A stretch of 27,539 nt of DNA from JAUNKE01 sp041853585 (GTDB lineage: Bacteria > Bacillota > Clostridia > Peptostreptococcales > Filifactoraceae). Of the stretch, positions 17,247-25,132 are shown in pieces. The stretch spans positions 1-27,539 of the forward strand of contig JBGZSM010000031.1 of NCBI GenBank assembly GCA_041853585.1, written 5' to 3'. Each line of letters begins with the position of its first letter. Position 1 is the first letter of the stretch. A model generated the notes under the pieces. That model saw nothing but the letters and a program-made list of their open reading frames with translations, ran no database searches and was not told the origin of the DNA. The position numbers and the translations under genes are program-made.

Positions 17247-17618
17247 ATGATAGTAGGAATAGGCACGGATATTATTGAAATCAGCAAAGTTCGACAGGCG
17301 ATTGAAAACAATCCCCGTTTTTTGGAGCGCGTGTTTACATCCAAAGAGCTGGAGTATGCGATTCGTGGCGAAAAAATCAGCTATGAGTCGCTTGCCGGCA
17401 TGTGGGCGGCAAAGGAAGCCTATGCCAAAGCGACCGGAGAGGGCTTTCGCAATTTTGCGCTCAAGGATGTCGAAGTTTTGCACAATGAAATATCTGCTCC
17501 CTCCCTACGACTACACCGAGGCGCTGATTGCCATCCCGAGAGCAATATTTTTATCAGCATTTCACATTCAGACAGTATGGCAACTGCATTTTGCATTATA
17601 GAAAGGAAAGAACAATGA
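17247..17618 (+). CDS. acpS: holo-[acyl-carrier-protein] synthase
   Basis: Transfers the 4'-phosphopantetheine arm from CoA to apo-ACP, activating fatty acid synthesis. The magnesium ligands D8 (GIGTDIIEI) and E57 (MWAAKEAYAKATG) and the ISISHSD motif are present. Length 123 is standard. It has an AAAGGGG RBS. The stop overlaps the alr start as ATGA, implying coupled translation. acpS-alr adjacency is common in Firmicutes. Confidence 0.95.
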   Translation: MIVGIGTDIIEISKVRQAIENNPRFLERVFTSKELEYAIRGEKISYESLAGMWAAKEAYAKATGEGFRNFALKDVEVLHNEISAPSLRLHRGADCHPESNIFISISHSDSMATAFCIIERKEQ

Positions 17619-18769
17619 GCAATTATATGCCCACATGGGCGGAAATTAATTTGGACAATATTTTACATAATTATCGGAGCATGAAGGCTCTGACCCAGGA
17701 CGGCACGAAGGTATGTGCCATCATTAAGGCGAATGCTTACGGACATGGCAGCGTAAGCGTAGCGCAGCATTTGGAGCAAAACGGTTGCGATTATTTCGGC
17801 GTGGCGACGGCGAGTGAAGCGTTGGAGCTTCGCAATCATGGCATCCGAACACCGATTATGTGTCTGTCTTATGTTGAAGAATCGATGTACGAATCTCTGA
17901 TTGAAAATCAAATCGACATTCCGCTTTTTCATTATGAAACGGCGGAGAAAATTTCCGCAGTCGCAAAAAGAATGGGCGCTTTTGCAAATATTCAGGTGAA
18001 ACTCGATACCGGAATGTCCCGAGTTGGTTTTGTTTATGAAGATGAGACCGTGGGTGAAATTGAAAGGATAAGCAAGCTGGACAATTTGGTGTTGCAGGGA
18101 ATTTTTACTCATTTTGCAATGGCGGATACGACGGAGCGCAGCATGACGGATTTGCAATTCGAGCGCTACAAGGATATTGTGGACCAACTGGAAGCGCGAG
18201 ATATTTATTTTAAAATCAACCATGTTTGCAATTCGGCGGGCATTATGGCATATCCTGAGTATCATTTGGACATGGTTCGACTCGGCATCAGTTTGTACGG
18301 TCATTATCCGTCGGATGAAATGGACAAGAGCATTGTGGAGCTTCGACCGGCGATGACGCTCAAAACCAAGTTGACCAATGTCAAAACGATTGAGCCGGGT
18401 GCGGGAGTGAGCTATGGTCATAAGTATCATGCCGAGCAAAGAGAAAGGTTGGGGACGATGCCAATCGGCTATGCGGACGGTTTTACACGCATGCTCTCGG
18501 GGAATGCGGATGTGCAAATCCGAAGGAAGATGTATCCGGTCGTCGGACGAATCTGTATGGACCAGTCGATGGTAAAAATTGATGATTCGATTCAAATCGG
18601 CGATGAGGTCATCGTTTTTTCACCGCAGAGAGAATTGTCGGTGGAAAGATTGGCGGAAAAATTGGGCACCATCAACTATGAATTGCTTTGTATGGTGCAA
18701 AGACGAATTCCGCGTGTATATTATGTAGAAGGGAAAGCGATTAAAACAGTAAATTATTTACTGGATTAG
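17615..18769 (+). CDS. alr: alanine racemase
   Basis: PLP enzyme making D-alanine for peptidoglycan. The PLP lysine is K38 in AIIKANAYGHG, and the second catalytic base is Y267 in GVSYGHKY. LDTGMSRVGF and GRICMDQSMVKID are also intact. From the ATG at 17615 the protein has 384 residues. The upstream in-frame ATG at 17528 lies inside acpS and is rejected; AAAGGAAAG precedes 17615. Confidence 0.96.
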   Translation: MSNYMPTWAEINLDNILHNYRSMKALTQDGTKVCAIIKANAYGHGSVSVAQHLEQNGCDYFGVATASEALELRNHGIRTPIMCLSYVEESMYESLIENQIDIPLFHYETAEKISAVAKRMGAFANIQVKLDTGMSRVGFVYEDETVGEIERISKLDNLVLQGIFTHFAMADTTERSMTDLQFERYKDIVDQLEARDIYFKINHVCNSAGIMAYPEYHLDMVRLGISLYGHYPSDEMDKSIVELRPAMTLKTKLTNVKTIEPGAGVSYGHKYHAEQRERLGTMPIGYADGFTRMLSGNADVQIRRKMYPVVGRICMDQSMVKIDDSIQIGDEVIVFSPQRELSVERLAEKLGTINYELLCMVQRRIPRVYYVEGKAIKTVNYLLD

Positions 18770-18782
18770 TAAAGGATAAAAA

Positions 18783-19145
18783 ATGAATGATAATGTAATA
18801 GTAAAACGAGGCGACATTTTTTATGCCGACCTCAGTCCGGTAATCGGCTCAGAACAAGGAGGGGTTCGCCCCGTTCTCGTGATTCAAAACAATATCGGGA
18901 ACAAATATTCACCAACGATTATCATCGCGGCAATTACTTCGCAGCTCAAAAAAGCGAAATTGCCGACTCATATCGAAATTCGAGCGGGGAACTTCGGCTT
19001 GATTAAGGATTCGGTATTGCTCTTGGAGCAGATACGAACGATTGACAGAAAGAGAATGAAAGACCGAATAGGGCGTTGTGATAGGGACTTTATGAAGAAG
19101 GTTAATAAAGCGCTGGAAATCAGCGTAGGAATCTTTGACGAATAA
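18783..19145 (+). CDS. mazF: MazF/PemK-type endoribonuclease toxin (NdoA-like)
   Basis: Sequence-specific mRNA interferase family. It has RGDIFYADLSPVIGSEQGGVRPVLVIQN, the catalytic-arginine PVLV region, TSQLKKAKLPTHIEI and LLEQIRTIDRKRM. Length 120 is typical (B. subtilis NdoA is 116). In Bacillus the order is alr - ndoAI - ndoA; here only 13 bases separate alr and the toxin, so there is no room for the ribbon-helix-helix antitoxin. No other small frame nearby looks like one. The start follows AAAGGATAAAAA. Confidence 0.92.
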   Translation: MNDNVIVKRGDIFYADLSPVIGSEQGGVRPVLVIQNNIGNKYSPTIIIAAITSQLKKAKLPTHIEIRAGNFGLIKDSVLLLEQIRTIDRKRMKDRIGRCDRDFMKKVNKALEISVGIFDE

Positions 19146-19185
19146 TACATAGAGTCATACATAACAGGAAAGGGACTAAGAGAGA

Positions 19186-21303
19186 ATGAAGTTAAACAAA
19201 GCATTGACGCTTATTATGATTATCGGATTGGTTGCAGCAAGTATTTTGGTGTACCAGCGATTTGCAATCGAATCGGAATATAAAAATTACGAGGTGGATT
19301 TTTATTACAGCGAGCTTGAAAAATTGGCTCAGCAGGAAAAAAAATCGATTGATGAATATCTGCGCATGATGAAAGACACCGGCGTTCACAATATGTTTAT
19401 CAAAGAGGACACCATTCAGAGCATGAAGGACAGTCCGCATTATGATGTGACTACGCGCATGAGCGGTTACGATATGATTATCGAATCGCCGGACAAGGAA
19501 TTGATTCAGCGCATCTACAATGGATACAATGATGTGCGCCTTGCCGACCGTGAAGTCGTATTGGAAGATGAAAATACGGTTCGCGTCATCGGAGAATCCT
19601 ATGAGCAGATTACTGCACCGGTGTTGACGCTGGGCAGCTATGGGCAGCGTAATATCACGACTCAGGTTTGGGAAGGCTCAATGCTGGAAACCGTCGGCTT
19701 GGGCTATGATATAAAAGCGATCGAAAAAGCAAAACAAAACGGTTATGGCGTTATTTTGGCTCCAACCTACAATTCGGATTTTCAGGACCCTAATAAATCC
19801 ATTCAGCGACTCTTTGATGTGATTGATAAAACCGAAATTGCATCAAGCCATATTTTCTTTGCCGGAATGAAGGTGCTCGGATACGATGCCGTCAGTGCCA
19901 AAGGAAAGGAATTGGATGAATTGCCGATTGCTGAGTTGGCAAAAGGTTTGGAAGACCGCAATATCGCGCTCGGCTTCATCGAATCCAGCTCGCAGGGAGG
20001 TTACCTCGATACCGAAGGAATGCCGCAGCTGGCGCGTCTGATGGAATATGAGGCGACGGGCAATTATTTGACTTGGGATTTTATTCAATCCAAATTTGAT
20101 TTTAAGATTCCGCTCCACCACAATGGAGAGGAAATTACCAATATTTTCTTTCGGGGAATTACGACGAGAAATATCCGTATCGTGAGTTTGAAACCTTTCG
20201 TGCTCGACAATCGATATGTGGCGGATCCGGCGGCATACAAAAAAGTGCTTGATGATTTGGCATCCAGACTTAAAATCCATCATATTCAGCCCGGACCGCT
20301 CAAGACGATGGAATATTTTAATCCGAGTCCGTATTACAAAATCTTGGTCGGTGCCGGAATTATTGCGGTATGTTTGATGATACTGGACAATCTGTTCACG
20401 GTCAGCAGAAAGTTTTTATATGCGCTCTTTGCTTTCGGCATGCTCTGCACGATAGCGGTATTTGGAAAGCTGCTTGCCTTTGAAGCCTTGGCGAGCAAGG
20501 GGCTGGCTCTGCTCGGCGCGATGGCGATGCCGACGATTGCGGCATTTGTGATGATCTCGGTTATCAAACAACAATATAATGCTCGCCAAAACCATACAAA
20601 GAGCAAATCGATTCTGATGTCCATCGTGATGACGACATTGCTGCTCATCATCTGTATCGGCGGCGCGATTTTTGCGATGGCGATGCTTGCTCACAGTAAA
20701 TATCTGCTCGGACTGGATGCGTTCGCGGGCGTGAAGCCGTCTCAAATGGTGCCGATGCTGATGACGCCGATTATCTATGTAGCATACTACGGCTACAAGC
20801 GCGGATATAAAAATAATGAAGTGGGAATTACAACGGACGATGCACAACGATTTTTGTCCGATTCCATAAAGATATGGCAAGTGATGCTTTTGGGAGTGGC
20901 AGTTGGCGTTTTACTCGTCTTCATGTTGCGATCCGGAAATACAACGGGTGACCCGTCTTTGGTCGAGGCACTTTTGCGCAACGGTTTGGAGCTTATCTTC
21001 CCGGCAAGACCGAGAACCAAGGCTATCTTTGTCGGAATTCCGGCGCTGATTTTGCTATTCTACCACGCTTATCAAAAGCGCTATGAAAAAATTGCATGGG
21101 TGCTTGCCTTTGTCGGTTCCATCGCATTGGTCAACACCGTCAACACCTATTCTCACATGAAAGCGCCGATTTATCTTTCTACCTATCGAACATTGGCGGA
21201 GCTATTCGTCGGAACTTTGATGGGATTGCTTCTGATTCTATGTGAAGGAATGGTGCGGAAAATTTTTACAAACAAAACTAAAAGGAAAAAATATGCTGAA
21301 TAA
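19186..21303 (+). CDS. DUF5693 family membrane protein
   Basis: A 705-residue protein with an N-terminal membrane anchor (about 6-24), a large extracytoplasmic domain (about 30-380) and eight or nine transmembrane helices from about 385 to the basic C-terminal tail. The soluble domain contains repeated long alpha/beta stretches, including VILAPTYNSDF and NIALGFIESSSQGG. It resembles the DUF5693 family, which commonly lies beside csaB in Firmicutes. A role in surface glycan assembly or export is an inference from that context. It overlaps the chosen csaB start by 11 bases. Confidence 0.85.
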   Translation: MKLNKALTLIMIIGLVAASILVYQRFAIESEYKNYEVDFYYSELEKLAQQEKKSIDEYLRMMKDTGVHNMFIKEDTIQSMKDSPHYDVTTRMSGYDMIIESPDKELIQRIYNGYNDVRLADREVVLEDENTVRVIGESYEQITAPVLTLGSYGQRNITTQVWEGSMLETVGLGYDIKAIEKAKQNGYGVILAPTYNSDFQDPNKSIQRLFDVIDKTEIASSHIFFAGMKVLGYDAVSAKGKELDELPIAELAKGLEDRNIALGFIESSSQGGYLDTEGMPQLARLMEYEATGNYLTWDFIQSKFDFKIPLHHNGEEITNIFFRGITTRNIRIVSLKPFVLDNRYVADPAAYKKVLDDLASRLKIHHIQPGPLKTMEYFNPSPYYKILVGAGIIAVCLMILDNLFTVSRKFLYALFAFGMLCTIAVFGKLLAFEALASKGLALLGAMAMPTIAAFVMISVIKQQYNARQNHTKSKSILMSIVMTTLLLIICIGGAIFAMAMLAHSKYLLGLDAFAGVKPSQMVPMLMTPIIYVAYYGYKRGYKNNEVGITTDDAQRFLSDSIKIWQVMLLGVAVGVLLVFMLRSGNTTGDPSLVEALLRNGLELIFPARPRTKAIFVGIPALILLFYHAYQKRYEKIAWVLAFVGSIALVNTVNTYSHMKAPIYLSTYRTLAELFVGTLMGLLLILCEGMVRKIFTNKTKRKKYAE

Positions 21304-22390
21304 AAAAATATTGATGTCCGGTTATTTCGGTTATGATAATTTGGGGGATGAAGCAATTTTGTATTCGATGGTCGAAGGTTTGTGCTCCATCGAAAATGTC
21401 GAGCTTACGGCGTTGTCCGCAAATCCTCAAAAAACAGCTGAAAAATTCGGTATTCGAGCGGTTGAGCGGATGAAAATTACGACTTTGCTCAAGGAGATAA
21501 AAAACTGCGATATTTTTATAAGTGGGGGAGGATCCTTATTTCAGGATGTGACATCCAAGCGCTCCATCTATTATTATCTGGCTCAGTTGTTTCTTGCAAA
21601 AAAAGTTTTCAAGAAAAAGGTCATGATTTATTCGCAGGGAATCGGTCCCGTCACTGAAGAAAGCAATCGGGCAAAGGTGGCAAAAGCTTTCAACCGTCTT
21701 GATAAAATCAATGTTCGCGATAAAGAATCGAAAAAAGAATTGCTTGATATGGGCGTCAAAAAAGAGATTTCCGTAACCGCTGACACCGTCTTTATGCTCG
21801 AAAAACCGGACAAAGGGTTCGGCAGAGAATTGCTGCAAAAGATGGGACTTGATTTACAGGAGCAGACGATCGGGATTTCGATTCGCGCTTGGAAAGATTG
21901 GGACGAAAAGATTGTTGAAGAAATAAAAAATACGATTTCGCATCTGCAGGATAGCGGGGTGAATATTATTCTGCTGCCTTTTCATCATCCGGGTGATTTG
22001 ATGCTTTCGCAAAAGGTATGGGAATCGTTGCCCGACAGAAGCAAGGTTCATCTGCTTGAAGAGCAGCTCGACGAAAGACAGATGCTTTCGCTGATTGCCA
22101 ACATCGACATCATGCTCTCGATGCGATTGCACGGATTGATTTTCGGTGTGGTGGCGGGCGCTTATCCGATTGCGATTTCCTATGACCCGAAGGTCAAGAG
22201 TTTGATGAAGGAATTCGGTCTGCCAACGACAGGCGAAGTGGAGAAATTGGATTCGAGCGAACTGATTTCAGAGCTTGAGGATACTTTGGGCGAGCTTGAT
22301 AAAAGAAAAGAAAAGGTTAGAGAGATTGCCGAAAGAATGCGTGAGAAGGCAATTCAAAATATCGAACTGGTAAAGGAGCTATTGAATTGA
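21293..22390 (+). CDS. csaB: polysaccharide pyruvyl transferase CsaB
   Basis: Adds ketal pyruvate from phosphoenolpyruvate to secondary cell-wall polysaccharide, the ligand for SLH-domain surface proteins. From the ATG at 21293 it has 365 residues. The N-terminal SGYFGYDNLGDEAIL and ISGGGSLFQD are typical of the family, as is the C-terminal SMRLHGLIFG motif with a conserved R and H. The upstream in-frame ATG at 21242 lies inside the preceding gene; AAAAGGA precedes 21293. Its stop overlaps the TTG start of the next gene (TTGA). Confidence 0.92.
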   Translation: MLNKKILMSGYFGYDNLGDEAILYSMVEGLCSIENVELTALSANPQKTAEKFGIRAVERMKITTLLKEIKNCDIFISGGGSLFQDVTSKRSIYYYLAQLFLAKKVFKKKVMIYSQGIGPVTEESNRAKVAKAFNRLDKINVRDKESKKELLDMGVKKEISVTADTVFMLEKPDKGFGRELLQKMGLDLQEQTIGISIRAWKDWDEKIVEEIKNTISHLQDSGVNIILLPFHHPGDLMLSQKVWESLPDRSKVHLLEEQLDERQMLSLIANIDIMLSMRLHGLIFGVVAGAYPIAISYDPKVKSLMKEFGLPTTGEVEKLDSSELISELEDTLGELDKRKEKVREIAERMREKAIQNIELVKELLN

Positions 22391-23142
22391 AGATTCTAGG
22401 AACGAGAATAGACCATGTGACAATGCAGGAGGCGATGCATATCGCAACGGACGGAATGAAAGACAATCCGCCATTTGTCGTGGTCACACCCAACAGCGAG
22501 ATAGTTGTCAAGGCGAACGAAAACCCGCTTTTGATGAATATTATCGATAACGCGGGTCTTGTTGTTCCGGATGGAATAGGGTTGGTTATTGGGTCTAAAT
22601 TGGTAGGACAACCGCTTAGGGAGCGTGTGACGGGAATTGATTTGATGGATCGATTGCTTGCTTATGCAACCGACAATGGAAGTCGAATTTTCTTTCTCGG
22701 AGGCAAGCCGACGATTGCCGAGCGCGCCGCTGAGCATACGATTGAAAAATATCGCAACATCAACATCGTCGGTACACATCACGGCTATTTCAAAGGCATG
22801 CATACCGGAAACCCGGAGCATGCGGATGAGCGCGCGGTCGTTGAATTGATTAAGTCGCTTGATGTGGACATGCTCTTCGTTGCACTCGGTGCGCCGAATC
22901 AGGAATTGTTTATCGACCGTTACAAAGATGAGCTGGGCGCAAAACTCTTGATGGGCGTCGGCGGCTCGCTGGATGTCATCTCGGGAACGGTGAAGCGTGC
23001 GCCGGAATTTTGGCAGAAAATCGGAATGGAATGGCTGTATCGAATGATTAAAGAGCCCGTGCGAATCAAAAGAGCGGGAGCTTTGCCGATTTTTGCCGTC
23101 AATGTGCTGATTCATCGTGACAAACCGATGAAGAAAAAATAA
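22387..23142 (+). CDS. tagA: WecG/TagA/CpsF family glycosyltransferase, TTG start
   Basis: Transfers N-acetylmannosaminuronic acid or N-acetylmannosamine to a lipid-linked sugar in wall teichoic acid or capsule-like polymer synthesis. TPNSEIVVKA, VVPDGIGLV, FVALGAPNQE and VGGSLDVISGTVKRAPE are all family motifs. It has 251 residues and ends in the basic tail of a peripheral membrane enzyme. The start is TTG at 22387, with AAGGAG (22373-22378) 8 bases upstream, overlapping the csaB stop. Last gene of the long operon. Confidence 0.92.
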   Translation: MKILGTRIDHVTMQEAMHIATDGMKDNPPFVVVTPNSEIVVKANENPLLMNIIDNAGLVVPDGIGLVIGSKLVGQPLRERVTGIDLMDRLLAYATDNGSRIFFLGGKPTIAERAAEHTIEKYRNINIVGTHHGYFKGMHTGNPEHADERAVVELIKSLDVDMLFVALGAPNQELFIDRYKDELGAKLLMGVGGSLDVISGTVKRAPEFWQKIGMEWLYRMIKEPVRIKRAGALPIFAVNVLIHRDKPMKKK

Positions 23143-23150
23143 GAAGTCGA

Positions 23151-23177
23151 AGGGGAAGTAGGATTACTTCCTTTTTT
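23151..23177 (+). terminator. intrinsic terminator closing the tdk-tagA run
   Basis: GGAAGTA (23154-23160) pairs with TACTTCC (23165-23171) over a GGAT loop, followed by six T residues. Confidence 0.88.
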
Positions 23178-23226
23178 GCAATTAAATTCATACATATAAC
23201 CTAAAATTTAGTTGAGAGGATAGACC

Positions 23227-23988
23227 ATGACCATTCATGAATTCGGAAAAGAAAATGAAAAGCTTGTCGTGTTGATTCATCCGTCGGTTGTCATGTGGGA
23301 TTTTTTCGAGTATGTGATACCGCTTATGAAAAAGTATCATTTGGTAATTCCCGCTCTGCCGGGTTACGACCCCGATCGAAAAGGTGATTTCTCAAGTATT
23401 GAGCAGATTGCATCGCAGCTTGAAGATTGGCTGCTTGAAAACAATTTGAACAAGGTGGATTGTATTTACGGTTGCTCCATGGGCGGGGGTATCGTTCTTC
23501 GAATGCTCGTAAACAACAGAATTCCGATTCAAAGCGCGATTATCGACGGAGGAATCACACCATATTCTTTTCCATGGATTATTACGCGATTTATCGCGGT
23601 GAAAGATTTTTTGCTCATCTATATGGGCAAACTCGGCGGAAGAAAAATCTTGCAAAAAGCATTTTCGACGGATGAATTTTCGGATGACGACCTTCGATAT
23701 ATTGAAAAAGTGATGAAGATGATGAGCGCAAAAACCATTTGGCGAACTTTCGATTCCTGTAACAACTATTCCATGCCGCAGCCGATGCACACGGAATGCG
23801 AGCAGATTGAATATTGGTTTGCCGATGCGGAAGAAAAAGCAAGAAAGAGAGATATCGCCTATATTAAAAAGAATTTTCCAAGTGCAAAATTGCGACGGAT
23901 AGAGAATATCGGACATGGGGGGCTTGCGATTCTGAGACCCGAAAAGTTGGTGGAAGGAATTGAAAAATTGTGCGCAGACGAGAAGTAA
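23227..23988 (+). CDS. alpha/beta hydrolase
   Basis: A 253-residue soluble hydrolase of unknown substrate. LVVLIHPSVVMW gives the strand and oxyanion region, the nucleophile elbow GCSMGG places Ser84, and the histidine is H230 in NIGHGGLAI. The acid is probably D200 or a neighbour. It has a cap-like helical insert around 120-190. The closest general resemblance is to the esterase/peroxidase-like hydrolases with an IHP opening. The RBS is GAGAGGA. It stands alone between a terminator and an unusual A-rich repeat. Confidence 0.85.
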   Translation: MTIHEFGKENEKLVVLIHPSVVMWDFFEYVIPLMKKYHLVIPALPGYDPDRKGDFSSIEQIASQLEDWLLENNLNKVDCIYGCSMGGGIVLRMLVNNRIPIQSAIIDGGITPYSFPWIITRFIAVKDFLLIYMGKLGGRKILQKAFSTDEFSDDDLRYIEKVMKMMSAKTIWRTFDSCNNYSMPQPMHTECEQIEYWFADAEEKARKRDIAYIKKNFPSAKLRRIENIGHGGLAILRPEKLVEGIEKLCADEK

Positions 23989-24190
23989 ATACGAAAAATT
24001 GAAATCCGAAATCGGTGAAAAGCATTTTGAAATTAAACTCAAAATCGAAAATCGAAATCCAAATCGAAAAATGAAATTTTAAATCGTGCTCAACGAAAAG
24101 AAATCTGACAATAAAAAATCGAAATCCAAAAACAAAACGGCAAATTCAAAAATGGAATTTGAAATCGAAACCAAAAGCCAAGAATGAAAA
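23989..24190 (+). repeat. A-rich degenerate repeat region
   Basis: About 200 bases dominated by A on the plus strand. Related short words recur: GAAATCC (24001, 24054 and 24121) and many ATCGAAA or AAATCGAAA copies (notably 24043-24070). A-tracts recur at about helical spacing, so the DNA may be intrinsically curved. All three plus frames are broken by stops. I see no gene. Confidence 0.6.
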
Positions 24191-24469
24191 TAAAATTTCA
24201 GTGATGGATTTGAATCTTCTGCTGACAAATTAAAATCTTTATAGTATGATTATTTCAGGAATGGAATCGCTTACTTATTGGAAATATAACAGTTTTTTTC
24301 GAGGTCTCGTGTCATGATTACGACAATGGCGCATATTAACGATGGAGACTAGCTTTCAGACATCAACTTAAAAAATATGAAACAATATGCTTTTTAGAGT
24401 AATAAATGATTGTTTTGGTCTAATAAGCATACAGGGAAAAATAAATTTGAATTTATGTGAGGGATAAAT
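24191..24469. other. AT-rich intergenic leader region before the acetyltransferase gene
   Basis: Contains a promoter (24222-24250) and then about 210 bases without a convincing gene. A 12-codon frame from 24314 ends quickly and has no clear RBS. A CGAGGTCTCG palindrome lies at 24299-24308. Confidence 0.5.
24222..24250 (+). promoter_or_regulatory. sigma-A-type promoter upstream of the acetyltransferase gene
   Basis: CTGACA at 24222-24227 and TATGAT at 24245-24250 are separated by 17 bases. It lies directly after the A-rich repeat, which could act as an upstream curved or UP-like element. The leader to the next gene would be about 213 nt. Confidence 0.55.
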
Positions 24470-25015
24470 ATGAAATACACACCGGAAAATTTTGAACTAA
24501 AAGATGGTAGAATCTGCAAAATTCGAGAGATTCAAGTAAAGGATTCTGCAGAAACTGTTGAATATTTGAAAACCGTTATGGGAGAATCTGATTTTTTGTA
24601 TTCTTATCCGGAAGAAATAACCATGTCTGCAGAAGAGGAAGCAAAAATGATAAAAGGCTTTAATGAATCTGATAATACCCTTATGCTTGTTGTCGAAATG
24701 GATGGAAGACTGATTGGAAATGGCACGATTACAAGACTGATAAAAAAGAAAATGTGCCATCGAGGGAATGTCGCTGTTTCTGTGCTGAAAGAATTCTGGA
24801 ACTTAGGAATAGGAAAGAAGTTGCTTATATGTCTCGAAGACTATGCTAAGGAATGGGGTCTTTCCCAACTTGAACTGGATTATTTCTCAGGTAATGAAAG
24901 AGGTAGGGCGCTTTATGAGAAAATCGGATTCATCCAAGTGGGAGAAACTCCTAATGCCTTCATTTTGAAAGATGGAACAAGATACAGCAATATAAAAATG
25001 GTAAAAGGTATTTAA
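24470..25015 (+). CDS. GNAT family N-acetyltransferase
   Basis: Transfers acetyl from acetyl-CoA to an unknown acceptor. From motif A, residues VLKEFWNLGIGKKLL match the Q/RxxGxG/A pyrophosphate loop. Motif B is NERGRALYEKIGFIQVG. The 181-residue length and the RimJ/RimL-like or ribosomal-protein-acetyltransferase-like pattern are typical. Arg is often AGA and the gene is visibly more AT-rich than the core genes to the left, suggesting a different origin. RBS GAGGG. No partner gene is visible. Confidence 0.88.
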   Translation: MKYTPENFELKDGRICKIREIQVKDSAETVEYLKTVMGESDFLYSYPEEITMSAEEEAKMIKGFNESDNTLMLVVEMDGRLIGNGTITRLIKKKMCHRGNVAVSVLKEFWNLGIGKKLLICLEDYAKEWGLSQLELDYFSGNERGRALYEKIGFIQVGETPNAFILKDGTRYSNIKMVKGI

Positions 25016-25132
25016 AAAGTTTTCGCTCTATAAATTCCGGTTTGTCGGATTAACAATCTGCCTGAAAGAGTGAAAAATGCTAACTAAAAGTGTTGATATA
25101 GATATAATTTAACAGATGGATAGGGAGGAATT

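Noticed and set aside
23392..24042. 216-codon minus-strand frame across the hydrolase gene and the A-rich repeat
   Set aside because: It is antisense to a clear alpha/beta hydrolase and starts inside the low-complexity repeat.
24314..24352. Short frame MITTMAHINDGD upstream of the acetyltransferase gene
   Set aside because: Only 12 codons, no clear RBS; could be a gene remnant but cannot be supported.
25020..25076. TTTTCGCTCT / AGAGTGAAAA long-range pairing after the acetyltransferase gene
   Set aside because: The loop is long and no T-run follows on the plus strand, so it is weak as a terminator.
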